NCBI RefSeq assembly: GCF_900445235.1
Contig: NZ_UFSM01000001.1
Span: 4,293,501 to 4,357,500 of the forward strand
DNA from: Aminobacter aminovorans
Lineage (GTDB): Bacteria > Pseudomonadota > Alphaproteobacteria > Rhizobiales > Rhizobiaceae
Reading direction: 5' to 3'
DNA length: 64,000 bases
In this document: one piece after another, positions 6,712 to 15,500 of the stretch
How the letters are laid out: the number at the start of each line of letters is the position of its first letter
Numbering within the stretch: position 1 is the first letter of the stretch
Notes under the pieces: model-generated
The model's database searches: none
What the model saw: only the letters and a program-made list of their open reading frames with translations
What the model was told of the DNA's origin: nothing
Position numbers and translations under genes: made by a program

Positions 6712-8754
6712 ATGACCAAGATCATTCCGGCTGCCAGGCCGCATCATATTGCGCTTTTGAGCGCCTTCATTGCCCTGGCGCCCGTCCCCGCCGGGAGTTC
6801 TGCGCTCGACCCGCAGGCAACCTCGGCCATCCCCTTCGCCAGCATCGGCAAGGGTGACGCCGCACGCGCGGCCTTTGGCACCATCGACCAGCTCAAGAGC
6901 GGGCTCGACGCGCTGTCGAGCGGCGATCTGGCGCAGGCGCGCGCGGTGCGCGACGCCCTGCCCGCGACCGCACTCGACCGCCACATATTGATGTGGGCAA
7001 TTGCCATCAATGGCGGCGACAAGGTGCCAAGCGCCGATATCGCCGCCGCAGCACAAGCCCTGCCCGGCTGGCCGGGCCTTGCCACGCTGCGCCGCAACAG
7101 CGAGCGCGCCATGGCGCGCGAAACGCCGGGTTCGCACATGGTGGTTTCGGCCTTTGCCGGCAGCGAGCCGCAGACCATCGAAGGCGCATTGCTGCTCGCC
7201 CGCGCCCAGAAGGAACTCGGCAACGCCAAGGCAGCGCTTGCCGTGCTGTTGCCCTATTGGCGCAACGAGAAGCTGGACGCCAAATACGAGGTCGCAATCC
7301 TCAACGATTTCGGCAGCCTTATCCCCGCCGCCGACCATCGCATCCGCATGGAACGGATGCTCTATGCCGACCGGGTCAATTCCGCCGCCCGCGTCGCCGA
7401 GCTCGCCGGGGCAAAGCCGCTTGCCGACGCCTGGGCTGCCGTCATCAAGGGCGACAAGAAGGCACAAGCACTGCTCGACGCGGTTCCCGCAAGCCAGCGG
7501 TCGGCCGGCTATGTCTTTGCCAAGGCGCGTTTTCTGCGCAAGCAGGAGAAATTCACCGAAGCCGCAGCCGTCATGCTGAAGGCGCCTAGGGATCGCGCCA
7601 GCCTGATCGACCCCGACACCTGGTGGGTGGAACGCCGCGTGCTTTCGCGCGAGCTGCTCGACGAGGGCGACGTCAAGACCGCCTACCGGATTGCTGCGGC
7701 CCATTCGGCCGAAAACGCGACGAATGCCGCCGACGCCGAATTCCACGCCGGCTGGTATGCGCTGCGCGCCCTCAACGACGCCAAGCTGGCATCAGGCCAT
7801 TTCGAACGCATCGCCAAGATCGCCGGCAGCCCGATCTCGCTGTCCCGCGCCTATTACTGGCTCGGCCGCAGCGCCGAAGCAGGCGGGCCCGGCAATGCAA
7901 AGGACTATTTCGCCCGCGCCGCCACCTATGGCACCAGCTTCTATGGCCAGCTTGCCGCCGAACGCATCGGCCGCAAGGCGCTCAATGTCGGCTATCCGGC
8001 ACCGACCGCAGCCGACCGCCAGGCTTTTGCGCAACGCGAGGCGGTCAGCGCGATCACCCGGCTCGAGGGCGCGGGCTATGCGGCTTACGCCGAGATGCTT
8101 TACCGCGACCTCGCCTCGCAGCTGAACAGCCCAGGCGAACTCGCGCTCCTTGCCGTCATGGCCGAGAAGCAGAACAACCATTATCTGGCGCTGCGCGTCG
8201 GCAAGATCGCCGCCCAGCGTGGCCTCGACGTCGGCGCGCTGTCGCATCCGATCGGAGTGATCCCCGGCTCGGCCAATATCTCGGGTTCAGGCAAGGCTCT
8301 GGCCTACGCCATCGCCCGCCAGGAAAGCGAGTTCAAGGTGTCGGCCGTCTCCAGCGCCGGCGCGCGTGGACTGCTGCAGCTGATGCCGGGGACCGCAAGG
8401 GATCTGGCGAAGAAGGTCGGCATGGCCTTTTCGCAGGAACGCCTGACGTCGGATGCCGGCTACAACGCCACATTGGGCGCGAGCTTCCTTGGCGAGCAGC
8501 TTGGCCGCTTCAACGGCTCCTATGTGCTGACCTTCGCCGGCTATAATGCCGGCCCGCGCCGCGCCGACCAATGGATCGCGCGTTACGGCGATCCGCGCGG
8601 CAAGGATGTCGACACCGTCGTCGACTGGATCGAGCGCATCCCCTATGCCGAGACGCGCAGCTACGTCCAGCGCGTGATGGAAAACTATCAGGTCTACAAG
8701 ATGCGGCTGTCAGGCAGCTACGACATCAATGGCGACCTGGTGAACGGCCGCTGA
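6712..8754 (+). CDS. Soluble lytic murein transglycosylase (Slt70-like)
   Basis: Cleaves the MurNAc-GlcNAc bond of peptidoglycan forming 1,6-anhydro ends. The 680-aa product has a signal peptide (about residues 1-31), a long alpha-helical solenoid region (about 60-500) and a C-terminal SLT domain. Catalytic Glu538 is in AIARQESEF; GARGLLQLMPGTA, AGYNAGPRR and RIPYAETRSYVQRV complete the domain. AAGGATAGGG before the ATG supports the start. Expected in the periplasm in cell-wall turnover or recycling. Confidence 0.93.
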   Translation: MTKIIPAARPHHIALLSAFIALAPVPAGSSALDPQATSAIPFASIGKGDAARAAFGTIDQLKSGLDALSSGDLAQARAVRDALPATALDRHILMWAIAINGGDKVPSADIAAAAQALPGWPGLATLRRNSERAMARETPGSHMVVSAFAGSEPQTIEGALLLARAQKELGNAKAALAVLLPYWRNEKLDAKYEVAILNDFGSLIPAADHRIRMERMLYADRVNSAARVAELAGAKPLADAWAAVIKGDKKAQALLDAVPASQRSAGYVFAKARFLRKQEKFTEAAAVMLKAPRDRASLIDPDTWWVERRVLSRELLDEGDVKTAYRIAAAHSAENATNAADAEFHAGWYALRALNDAKLASGHFERIAKIAGSPISLSRAYYWLGRSAEAGGPGNAKDYFARAATYGTSFYGQLAAERIGRKALNVGYPAPTAADRQAFAQREAVSAITRLEGAGYAAYAEMLYRDLASQLNSPGELALLAVMAEKQNNHYLALRVGKIAAQRGLDVGALSHPIGVIPGSANISGSGKALAYAIARQESEFKVSAVSSAGARGLLQLMPGTARDLAKKVGMAFSQERLTSDAGYNATLGASFLGEQLGRFNGSYVLTFAGYNAGPRRADQWIARYGDPRGKDVDTVVDWIERIPYAETRSYVQRVMENYQVYKMRLSGSYDINGDLVNGR

Positions 8755-8847
8755 GGTTGCCTCACCCCGGCAATTGACCTGCTCCGACCGCCCCGCTAGC
8801 TAGTTCGGGCCGGCGCGCCAGCTGCGTCGGCGCGGGAGAGCGGCGCG

Positions 8848-9759
8848 ATGGTCAAGGACGGCTTTTCGGACTTCTTTTATACATCGCAGGACGGCCTCAG
8901 ACTGCATGCGCGACTCTATGGTGCCGAAGCGAACCATGGGGCTGTGGCGAATGCCGGCAACTGGCCGGTCGTCTGCCTGCCTGGACTGACCCGCAATGCC
9001 AGGGACTTTCACGAGTTGGCGCTGCAGCTTGCCAACGACGTCGAAAACCCTCGTCGAATCATATGCTTCGACTATCGCGGCCGGGGGCAGTCGGCCTATG
9101 ACCCGAACTGGCAGAACTATAATGTCGGCATGGAAGCCGCCGACGTCATCGCCGGTCTCGACGCCCTCGGCGTCAACGATGCAGCCTTCATCGGCACATC
9201 GCGCGGTGGGCTGATCATCCATGTACTGACCATGATGCGCCCCGCCCTGATCAGGGCGGTCGTGCTCAACGACATCGGCCCGGTGATCGAGACGGCAGGT
9301 CTTGCCCATATCAGCTCATATCTGGGGAATGCCCCTCGCCCGGCAGACTTCACTGAGGCTGTCCGGATTCAAAAAGCCGTCCATGGCGAGGCCTTTCCGG
9401 CGCTGTCGGATGCCGACTGGCACCGCTTCGTGCACGCCATCTATCGCGACGAGTCGGGTCTGCCCGTCGCCGATTATGACCCGGCCTTGCTCAACACCGT
9501 GCTGGCGATGGATCTCACCCAGCCACTGCCCGATCTCTGGCCGCAGTTCGAAGCGCTTGCGTCAGTGCCAGTGCTCACGATCCGCGGCGCCAACTCGCGA
9601 CTGCTGTCGGGGGAGACTGTCGACGAAATGCAGCGGCGCCACCCGCGCTTCGCAGCGGTCACCGTCGAAGGCCAAGGCCATGCGCCGCTTCTGGAGACGG
9701 GAAACCTGCCGGCGACGATCGCTGGCTTTCTGCGTGAAGCTGGGACCAAGGCTGTGTAA
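8848..9759 (+). CDS. Alpha/beta hydrolase fold protein
   Basis: A 303-aa cytoplasmic hydrolase. HXT-like elements: VVCLPGLTRNARDF (oxyanion region), FDYRGRGQS, the nucleophile elbow in FIGTSRGGLI (Ser in G-T-S-R-G), and the late His of EGQGHAPLLE. An Asp in VLNDIGP or the later strand completes the triad. Substrate cannot be told from sequence. GGGAGAG lies upstream of the ATG. It follows the transglycosylase by 93 bp on the same strand; function appears unrelated. Confidence 0.88.
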   Translation: MVKDGFSDFFYTSQDGLRLHARLYGAEANHGAVANAGNWPVVCLPGLTRNARDFHELALQLANDVENPRRIICFDYRGRGQSAYDPNWQNYNVGMEAADVIAGLDALGVNDAAFIGTSRGGLIIHVLTMMRPALIRAVVLNDIGPVIETAGLAHISSYLGNAPRPADFTEAVRIQKAVHGEAFPALSDADWHRFVHAIYRDESGLPVADYDPALLNTVLAMDLTQPLPDLWPQFEALASVPVLTIRGANSRLLSGETVDEMQRRHPRFAAVTVEGQGHAPLLETGNLPATIAGFLREAGTKAV

Positions 9760-9937
9760 GCCTGGTCGACGGCGGGGCCGACCAAAAATCTGGCTGGCTT
9801 CGCTGCCAAACTGGCGACGGGCTGTGGGGCACACAGCAAACAGGTAAACTTGGGCAAACTGCCAACGGTTCGCCCTGCGCGCTACGATGCGCCCCGCGTC
9901 ACCCGACGCCCGAAATCCACAGCATCACTCAAACGAA

Positions 9938-9966
9938 AAAACCCGGCGGTTGCCCGCCGGGTTTTC
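9938..9966 (-). terminator. Rho-independent terminator of porin A
   Basis: AACCCGGCGG pairs with CCGCCGGGTT around a TTGC loop, with an A-run on its left (a T-run when read leftward) and TTTT on its right. It lies 23 bp after the porin A stop and can also end transcription coming from the hydrolase gene, so it is bidirectional. Confidence 0.85.
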
Positions 9967-9988
9967 CCTAGATCAGCTTGTGAGCTGA

Positions 9989-10960
9989 TTAGAACGAAGC
10001 GTCGAGGCGGAGGAAGCCCGAGAACGAGCCGTCTGCATAGTTGTCGCCATCGTCATAGTTGACGGCGAGCTTGGCGTTCAGGTTCTCGACGACCTTGTAG
10101 TCGACCACAGCGCCGATAGCCCAGTCGTCCTGGCTGTTGACGAAGTCATCGCCGAAGAACTGACCACCAGCACCAATGCTCAGACGGTCATTGACGGTGT
10201 ACTTGGCGTAGCCGCCGACCGACCACTCGTAGCCGAAGCTGTAGAAGCTCGGGCCGGAGTTGTAGGTTGCCAGAGCTTCCAGGGTCAGAGCGTCGGTTGC
10301 CTTGAACTTGGCAACGGCCTTCAGGCCATACTCTTCCGCAGTCGCATCGTAGACGGCGAACAGGTCGACCGAACCCCAACCCTGGGCGATCGACAGCTTG
10401 CCGGCGACGTTCGGGGTGTAGTCGTAGTCGTAGTCGGCCTCTTCAAGAGCCACCGACGCTGCGATGCCGTTGCCGGCGTCGAAGGTGTAGCGGATCGAGT
10501 TGATGAAGTCGCCGCCGCCGCTGTCGAACTCGCCCGACAGAGCGCCATCCCACAGGGTGTCGTTACGACCGATCATCAGGCCGCCGAGCTCGAAGTAGGC
10601 GTAGCGAATCCACACGGCCGTATCGTCGTATGCCGACTGGTTCTGGAAGTGCAGCTCGATGAATCGGCGGAAGGTGCCGTATTCGGTTTCCGAACGAGCG
10701 TCGAGGTTCAGACGAGCAGCGGCGGTCTTCTTCCAGCCGTCATCGTTGTCGTCCCAGTCGATCTGGTAGCGAACGAGGCCGCCGACCTTGAGGCAGGTCT
10801 CGGTACCGGGGATGTAGTAGAAGCCCGCGCCGTAAACGTCGCAGATGCGGACGTATTCCATGGGTTCCGGCTCAGCGACGACGACAGCGTCGGCCGCACG
10901 AGCGCCGGAGACTGCGAGCAGAGCCGCAGCGGAGCCGAGAAGAAGGCTCTTAATGTTCAT
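9989..10960 (-). CDS. Outer-membrane porin A (rhizobial Omp2/RopA type)
   Basis: General diffusion channel of the outer membrane. The 323-aa product starts MNIKSLLLGSAAALLAVSG with a signal peptide cut after GARA. The mature start ADAVVVAEPEPMEYVRICD, the loop GAGFYYIPGTETCL, and the closing strand GFLRLDASF ending in Phe are hallmarks of alphaproteobacterial porins. The ATG at 10960 is set by GGAGGTCAG upstream and by identity with porin B. Porin B (11650-12705) shares the N-terminus almost exactly and the general strand pattern, with porin A lacking about 28 residues of loops. Confidence 0.92.
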   Translation of the reverse strand: MNIKSLLLGSAAALLAVSGARAADAVVVAEPEPMEYVRICDVYGAGFYYIPGTETCLKVGGLVRYQIDWDDNDDGWKKTAAARLNLDARSETEYGTFRRFIELHFQNQSAYDDTAVWIRYAYFELGGLMIGRNDTLWDGALSGEFDSGGGDFINSIRYTFDAGNGIAASVALEEADYDYDYTPNVAGKLSIAQGWGSVDLFAVYDATAEEYGLKAVAKFKATDALTLEALATYNSGPSFYSFGYEWSVGGYAKYTVNDRLSIGAGGQFFGDDFVNSQDDWAIGAVVDYKVVENLNAKLAVNYDDGDNYADGSFSGFLRLDASF

Positions 10961-10977
10961 TTTCTGACCTCCAGTCA
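10851..10977. repeat. 127-bp inverted repeat, left arm (porin A 5' end)
   Basis: Exact reverse complement of 11633-11759. Covers the ribosome site, ATG, signal peptide and first mature residues of porin A. The first mismatch inside the gene is at 10850 versus 11760. Silent sites are also identical across the arm, which argues for recent gene conversion or duplication. Confidence 0.85.
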
Positions 10978-11411
10978 AAAGTTTCAAAAGAGGGTCTGGG
11001 TATTTTTTGCTGAAGGACAGCGTTCCCTGCCCCATCCCCGTTTGAAAAAGATGCGCACCGCGCTCCCTCTTCGACCCCGACATTACCCATGAGCCGCCGC
11101 GGTTCAACAACCAACACGGCCAGCGGGGGCGTCAGGACGCAGGATCGCCGAGCCATGTTGCACAAATGACACGATTTGATACCCCCTATAAAGAAGTCAT
11201 TAAGAAATGAAGCCGTTCGGGCGCAGCTTTTGCGCTTGGTGCAGTTCCTGACCGAGTTCTCTTTCCACAGAATCGCGGGTGTTCCGATTCCCTGGGAGGC
11301 CGGCTGAGCGGACGATTCGTACATCGAGATCGCCAGGCGATGCTTTTTCATGCCGATATGTAGAATGACTTATTGATTGTGCCGCGCCTTTTCTTTATCC
11401 AGCGGCGCAAC
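10978..11411. other. Intergenic region holding the porin A promoter and tRNA-Ser promoter
   Basis: About 430 bp without a supported gene. It must carry the leftward porin A promoter. TTGATT near 11374 and TTTATC near 11395 could be the rightward tRNA promoter (spacing is near 16 bp). The stretch 11165-11215 is AT-richer than its surroundings. No terminator or known RNA motif is evident. Confidence 0.4.
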
Positions 11412-11502
11412 GGAGAGGTGGCCGAGTGGTCGAAGGCGCTCCCCTGCTAAGGGAGTAGAGGTCAAAAGCTTCTCGTGGGTTCGAATCCCATCCTCTCCGC
11501 CA
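11412..11502 (+). tRNA. tRNA-Ser (anticodon GCT)
   Basis: A 91-nt class II tRNA. Acceptor stem GGAGAGG pairs with CCTCTCC, then discriminator G and encoded CCA. The anticodon stem is CTCCC/GGGAG with loop CTGCTAA, giving anticodon GCT that reads AGC/AGU serine codons. A long variable arm and the T loop GGTTCGAATCC are present. It lies between the two divergent porins and 1.4 kb from a tyrosine recombinase. Confidence 0.96.
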
Positions 11503-11632
11503 GCCTCAGGCAACCTTCCCTCTCAGATCTCAGAAATTCCAGCTATTTCAACCGCTTGCAAGAGCACTGCGCGCGACTTAGCCCGTTTTTCGTGGCGTTC
11601 CGCCTTCAATTCACGATCTCCAGCCGCGATTC

Positions 11633-11759
11633 TGACTGGAGGTCAGAAAATGAACATTAAGAGCCTTCTTCTCGGCTCCGCTGCGGCTCTGCTCGCAGTC
11701 TCCGGCGCTCGTGCGGCCGACGCTGTCGTCGTCGCTGAGCCGGAACCCATGGAATACGT
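11633..11759. repeat. 127-bp inverted repeat, right arm (porin B 5' end)
   Basis: Reverse complement of 10851-10977 with no mismatch. The segment between the arms (655 bp) includes tRNA-Ser and the upstream regions of both porins, so recombination between arms would exchange the promoters of the two genes. Confidence 0.85.
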
Positions 11760-12705
11760 TCGCATCTGCGACGTTTACGGCGCGGGCTTCTACTACATCC
11801 CCGGCACCGAGACCTGCCTCAAGATCGGCGGCCTCGTTCGTTACCAGATCGACTGGGACGACCAGGATGAAGGTTGGCGCAAGACTGCTGCTGCGCGCGT
11901 GAACCTGGATGCTCGTTCGGAAACCGAATACGGCACGTTCCGCCGCTTCATCGAGCTGCACTTCCAGCACAACGGCCAGGAATACGTCGTTGACACGACC
12001 GATGGCTCGTCCGAGTGGTCCGACACCCAGGGCTCCTGGATTCGTTATGCCTTCTTCGAACTCGGCGGCCTGATGATCGGTCGTAACGACACCCTGTTCG
12101 ACGGCGCCCTGTCGGGTGAATTCGACGCCGGCGGCGGCGACTTCATCAACTCGATCCGTTACACCTTCGACGCTGGCAACGGCATCGCAGTGTCGGTCGC
12201 GCTCGAAGAAGAGGACAACAACTTCGACTACGTCCCGCTCGTCGTCGGCAAGGTCTCTGTCGCTCAGGGCTGGGGTTCGGTCGACCTGTTCGCCGCTTAT
12301 GACGACCGCTTCTCGGAGTTCGCTCTGAAGGGTACCGCCAAGATCAAGGCAACCGACGCTCTGACCCTCGAACTGCTCGCAGCTTACGAGTCGGGCGCCA
12401 CCTGGTTCGGTCTGTCGGACTTCTACGCAGGCTACGAATGGTCGGTCGGTGGTTACCTGAAGTACCAGGTCAACGAGAAGCTGGCCGTCGGCTTCGGCGG
12501 TCAGTACTTCGCTGACAGCCACTTCGGCAACTTCCTCACCAACACCACGACCGAAGTCGGCAACGACGACTGGTCGATCGGCGCGGTCATCGACTACACG
12601 ATCGTTGAGAACCTCAACGCCAAGCTGGCAGTCAACTACGACGACGGCGACAGCTTCACGGACGGCTCGTTCAACGGCTTCCTCCGTCTCGACGCCTCCT
12701 TCTAA
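11650..12705 (+). CDS. Outer-membrane porin B (rhizobial Omp2/RopA type)
   Basis: A 351-aa porin starting MNIKSLLLGSAAALLAVSG, same signal peptide as porin A and ending GFLRLDASF. Extra loop sequence appears around residues 105-125 (GQEYVVDTTDGSSEWSD) and near 290 (FGNFLTNTTTEVGND). Constriction-loop and barrel patterns match porin A: MIGRNDTLFDGALSGEFD. TGGAGGTCAG precedes the ATG. Because surface loops differ while the barrel is kept, A and B may differ in permeability or in phage and immune recognition. Divergent from porin A, with tRNA-Ser upstream. Confidence 0.92.
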   Translation: MNIKSLLLGSAAALLAVSGARAADAVVVAEPEPMEYVRICDVYGAGFYYIPGTETCLKIGGLVRYQIDWDDQDEGWRKTAAARVNLDARSETEYGTFRRFIELHFQHNGQEYVVDTTDGSSEWSDTQGSWIRYAFFELGGLMIGRNDTLFDGALSGEFDAGGGDFINSIRYTFDAGNGIAVSVALEEEDNNFDYVPLVVGKVSVAQGWGSVDLFAAYDDRFSEFALKGTAKIKATDALTLELLAAYESGATWFGLSDFYAGYEWSVGGYLKYQVNEKLAVGFGGQYFADSHFGNFLTNTTTEVGNDDWSIGAVIDYTIVENLNAKLAVNYDDGDSFTDGSFNGFLRLDASF

Positions 12706-12730
12706 TAGGCTGACGTCGTAAGGCATAAGG

Positions 12731-12764
12731 CGGCCCGGGTTTCCTAGGAGACCCGGGCCGTTTT
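12731..12764 (+). terminator. Rho-independent terminator of porin B
   Basis: CGGCCCGGGT pairs perfectly with ACCCGGGCCG around a 10-nt loop that is itself palindromic (TCCTAGGA) and is followed by TTTT. It is 25 bp after the stop codon. Confidence 0.9.
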
Positions 12765-12950
12765 GCTACCGGCAGAACGCCGGGAACCAAACCAAGAAAG
12801 GGAGAGTAGGCGCTGTAAAACGATGCGAGTTCGGGCCTAGGACGATATTGCCGTCTGCACCACGGCGTGATCTTGCTCCATTGTTTACGTTATCCCTTGC
12901 CTCCGCAAACCATGGCTGTATCTTCCGCGCCGGGGGTTGCTGAGGTGGTT

Positions 12951-13883
12951 ATGAAGAAAGCAACTTCAAAGGACGATATTTTGAGCGGCCACCACTCAGC
13001 CGCCCTGATGACTGACTGCAAGGTAACTTACAGTTTCAACACTATTAAAGAAGTAAAGTCATTCAGGGTCATAGACCTATTTTATTCATATAAAGACATA
13101 TTGTGGGATGACGGGAAGCACAAATACAACGTCAGCTCCTTTATTGGTGAGATCGACGAGATTCTGTTGGGCGAGCGCTTCAGCGCATTTTCCCAGGAAA
13201 CACTCGACGGCCTTGTAGGCTCCCTGCGCCAACGCGGTAACAGCAACGCGACCATCAATCGAAAGATGGCCGCTTTGAGCAAACTACTGCGCAAGGCCTA
13301 TAAGATGGGAGACGTCCACAGCCTGCCCGAGTTCCGCCGCCAGAAAGAGCGGGCGGGACGAATCCGCTTTCTCGAGCTCGAGGAAGAGGACAGGCTGTTT
13401 GCTGCCATCAAGGCCAAGAGCGAAGACGCCTACCGGCTTTCCGTTTTCCTGGTCGACACCGGCTGCCGCCTCGGCGAGGCGATCGGACTGATCTGGAACG
13501 ACATCCAGGACACCCGCGTCAGCTTCTGGATCACCAAATCCGGACGCAGCAGGACGATTCCCCTGACCGCGCGCGCCAGAGAGACGGCCAAATGGCCTTC
13601 TGAACGTGGGCCGCGTCCGAAAGGGCCGTTTGCCATGCTGACGCAGCCACAGTTTCGCGCCATCTGGAACGAGGCCAAGGCCGAGGTTGGTCTCGGCGCC
13701 GACGACCAGGTGGTGCCGCATATCCTGCGCCACACCTGCGCTTCGCGCCTCGTCCAGGGCGGCATCGACATCCGCCGCGTGCAGATGTGGCTCGGTCACC
13801 AGACGCTGTCGATGACGATGCGTTATGCGCATCTCGCCACCAACGATCTCGACCGCTGCGTGGTGGTTCTGGAACGGCACTGA
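12951..13883 (+). CDS. Tyrosine recombinase / phage-type integrase
   Basis: A 310-aa site-specific recombinase of the XerC/XerD superfamily. The catalytic set is complete: Arg173 (GCRLGE), Lys196 (TKSGRSRTIPL), His257-x-x-Arg260 (HILRH), His283 (LGHQTLS) and the nucleophile Tyr292 (RYAHL). The N-terminal 60 residues are unusual, and the DNA there (12950-13130) is clearly AT-richer than its neighbours, a sign of transfer. GAGG lies five bases before the ATG. No excisionase, phage or plasmid genes are beside it, so it looks like a leftover of an island or a domesticated recombinase. No duplicate of the tRNA-Ser 3' end was found in the window. Confidence 0.85.
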   Translation: MKKATSKDDILSGHHSAALMTDCKVTYSFNTIKEVKSFRVIDLFYSYKDILWDDGKHKYNVSSFIGEIDEILLGERFSAFSQETLDGLVGSLRQRGNSNATINRKMAALSKLLRKAYKMGDVHSLPEFRRQKERAGRIRFLELEEEDRLFAAIKAKSEDAYRLSVFLVDTGCRLGEAIGLIWNDIQDTRVSFWITKSGRSRTIPLTARARETAKWPSERGPRPKGPFAMLTQPQFRAIWNEAKAEVGLGADDQVVPHILRHTCASRLVQGGIDIRRVQMWLGHQTLSMTMRYAHLATNDLDRCVVVLERH

Positions 13884-14037
13884 CGACAGGCAGGCGAACA
13901 CCGCCCGCATTCAGGCCGGGCTCATGCCCGCTGCCGGCGGTTCGGCTCGGCGCATCGAAAAATTGTTGGTCCCGATCGCGCCAGGACTACGACAAACCAT
14001 ATGCACGCGCAGCCGGTTTTGTCGTATAGGCGAAGTT

Positions 14038-14139
14038 CTAGAGCGCCGCTTGTCCGATTGGACGCGCAAAGGACGCTGTAGCACTTTGAAACGGGGCATG
14101 ATCCGTTCCGAAAATCGATTCCGATTTTCGCGGTCATGC
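14038..14139. repeat. Composite rhizobial palindromic intergenic element
   Basis: Two modules: TAGAGCG...GCACTTTGAA (about 14039-14090) and a strong dyad at 14096-14139 where GCATGATCCGTTCCGAAAATC folds back on GATTTTCG.GGTCATGC. A second dyad of the same family lies at 31566-31610. From memory such modules are widespread between genes of Mesorhizobium and relatives (RIME-type). The rest of the 13884-14193 gap holds nothing recognised. Confidence 0.75.
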
Positions 14140-14193
14140 ACCAGAGATTTCCGCACCCGGTTCGGGGCGGATGACGCCATCGAGTATGCTGCC

Positions 14194-15306
14194 ATGACCA
14201 ACCGCCCTGCCCTCACCCCCGTTGTCAACGCCCTGCCTGTTACCGTCCCGTTTGTCGGGCCGGAGGCGCAGGAGCGCGGTCGCGGCGCACCGTTTCGGGC
14301 TCGCATCGGCGCCAATGAGAGCGGTTTCGGACCTTCGCCGCGGGTGATCGCGCGGATGCAGGAGGCTGCGGGTGAGATGTGGAAATATTGCGACCCCGAC
14401 AATTACGAGCTGAAAGTCGCGCTGGCACGCCATCTCGGCATTGGCGTCGAGAATGTCGTTGTCGGCGAAGGCATTGACGGCCTGCTGAACCTCGTCGTGC
14501 GCATGTACGCCAATGAGGGCACACCAGTCGTGACCTCGCTCGGCGCCTATCCGACCTTCAATTTCCACGTCGCCAGCGTCGGCGCCAGGCTGGTGCCGGT
14601 GCCGTTCCGCGACGACAAGGAAGATTTGCAGGGCCTGCTCGACGCGGTGAAGCGCGAGAATGCGCCTGTTGTCTATCTGTCCAACCCGGACAATCCGATG
14701 GGCAGCTGGTGGGAAGCGAACGAAATCCTGCGCTTCATCGATGCGTTGCCCGAAACGACGATGCTGGTCCTTGATGAGGCCTATGGCGAGACGGCACCTG
14801 TTACGGCGCTGCCGCCGGTCGACATTTCGCGCCCCAATGTCGTGCGCATGCGTACCTTCTCCAAGGCCTATGGCCTCGCCGGCATCCGCTGCGGCTATGC
14901 CTTTGGCGACGCCGATGTGATCGCCAGTTTCGAAAAGGTGCGCAATCACTATGGCGTCAGCCGGATGGCGCAGATCGCAGGTGAGGAAGCCCTCGCCGAC
15001 CAGGCCTATCTTGCCGAAGTGGTCGCCAAGGTCGATGCCGGGCGCAAGCGAATCACCCGGATCGCTGGAGACAACGGCTTGAAGCCGCTGCCCTCGGCGA
15101 CCAATTTCGTCACCATCGACTGCGGCGGCGATGCTGCCTTTGCCCTTGCCGTGATGCGCAACATGCTCGAGCGCGACGTGTTCATCCGCAAGCCGATGGC
15201 GCCGGTGCTCGACCGTTGCATTCGCGTCAGCGTTGGTCTCGACCACGAGCTCGACATCTTCGCCGAAGAATTGCCCAGGGCGATCACTGCTGCCCGCAGC
15301 ACCTGA
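14194..15306 (+). CDS. PLP-dependent class I/II aminotransferase, histidinol-phosphate aminotransferase-like
   Basis: A 370-aa fold-type I enzyme. Features: GANESGFGPSP near the N-terminus, GEGIDGLLNLVVR, YLSNPDNPMGSWW (cofactor-ring region), LDEAYGE with the PLP Asp/Tyr, the Schiff-base Lys224 in RTFSKAYGLAGIRCGY, and a late Arg in CIRVSVG for the substrate carboxylate. It resembles HisC, but histidine genes are absent nearby and related enzymes act on other amino acids, so the substrate is left open. ATG 14194 fits the usual N-terminus; in-frame upstream sequence crosses a repeat and is not coding. Confidence 0.88.
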   Translation: MTNRPALTPVVNALPVTVPFVGPEAQERGRGAPFRARIGANESGFGPSPRVIARMQEAAGEMWKYCDPDNYELKVALARHLGIGVENVVVGEGIDGLLNLVVRMYANEGTPVVTSLGAYPTFNFHVASVGARLVPVPFRDDKEDLQGLLDAVKRENAPVVYLSNPDNPMGSWWEANEILRFIDALPETTMLVLDEAYGETAPVTALPPVDISRPNVVRMRTFSKAYGLAGIRCGYAFGDADVIASFEKVRNHYGVSRMAQIAGEEALADQAYLAEVVAKVDAGRKRITRIAGDNGLKPLPSATNFVTIDCGGDAAFALAVMRNMLERDVFIRKPMAPVLDRCIRVSVGLDHELDIFAEELPRAITAARST

Positions 15307-15500
15307 CGGCAACAGGCATTTTCAACCATTGGTAGGCGGCGAAACCTGCGCAGCATATTGCTGCGCGAAGCTATATGCGGATATCCTAATTTATTCATTT
15401 GGACGCCGCATCATCAACACAGTTCGTGCCTAGGCCGGATCTGGGCGGACGGGGACACAGGGGGTTCAACAGCAATCAAGAACCAAACCGGGGAGACCCT

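Noticed and set aside
11492..13883. Possible attachment site: tRNA-Ser 3' end used by the tyrosine recombinase
   Set aside because: No second copy of the tRNA 3' sequence (GGTTCGAATCC or following bases) was found anywhere in the window, and porin B lies between the two, so an integrated element cannot be delimited.
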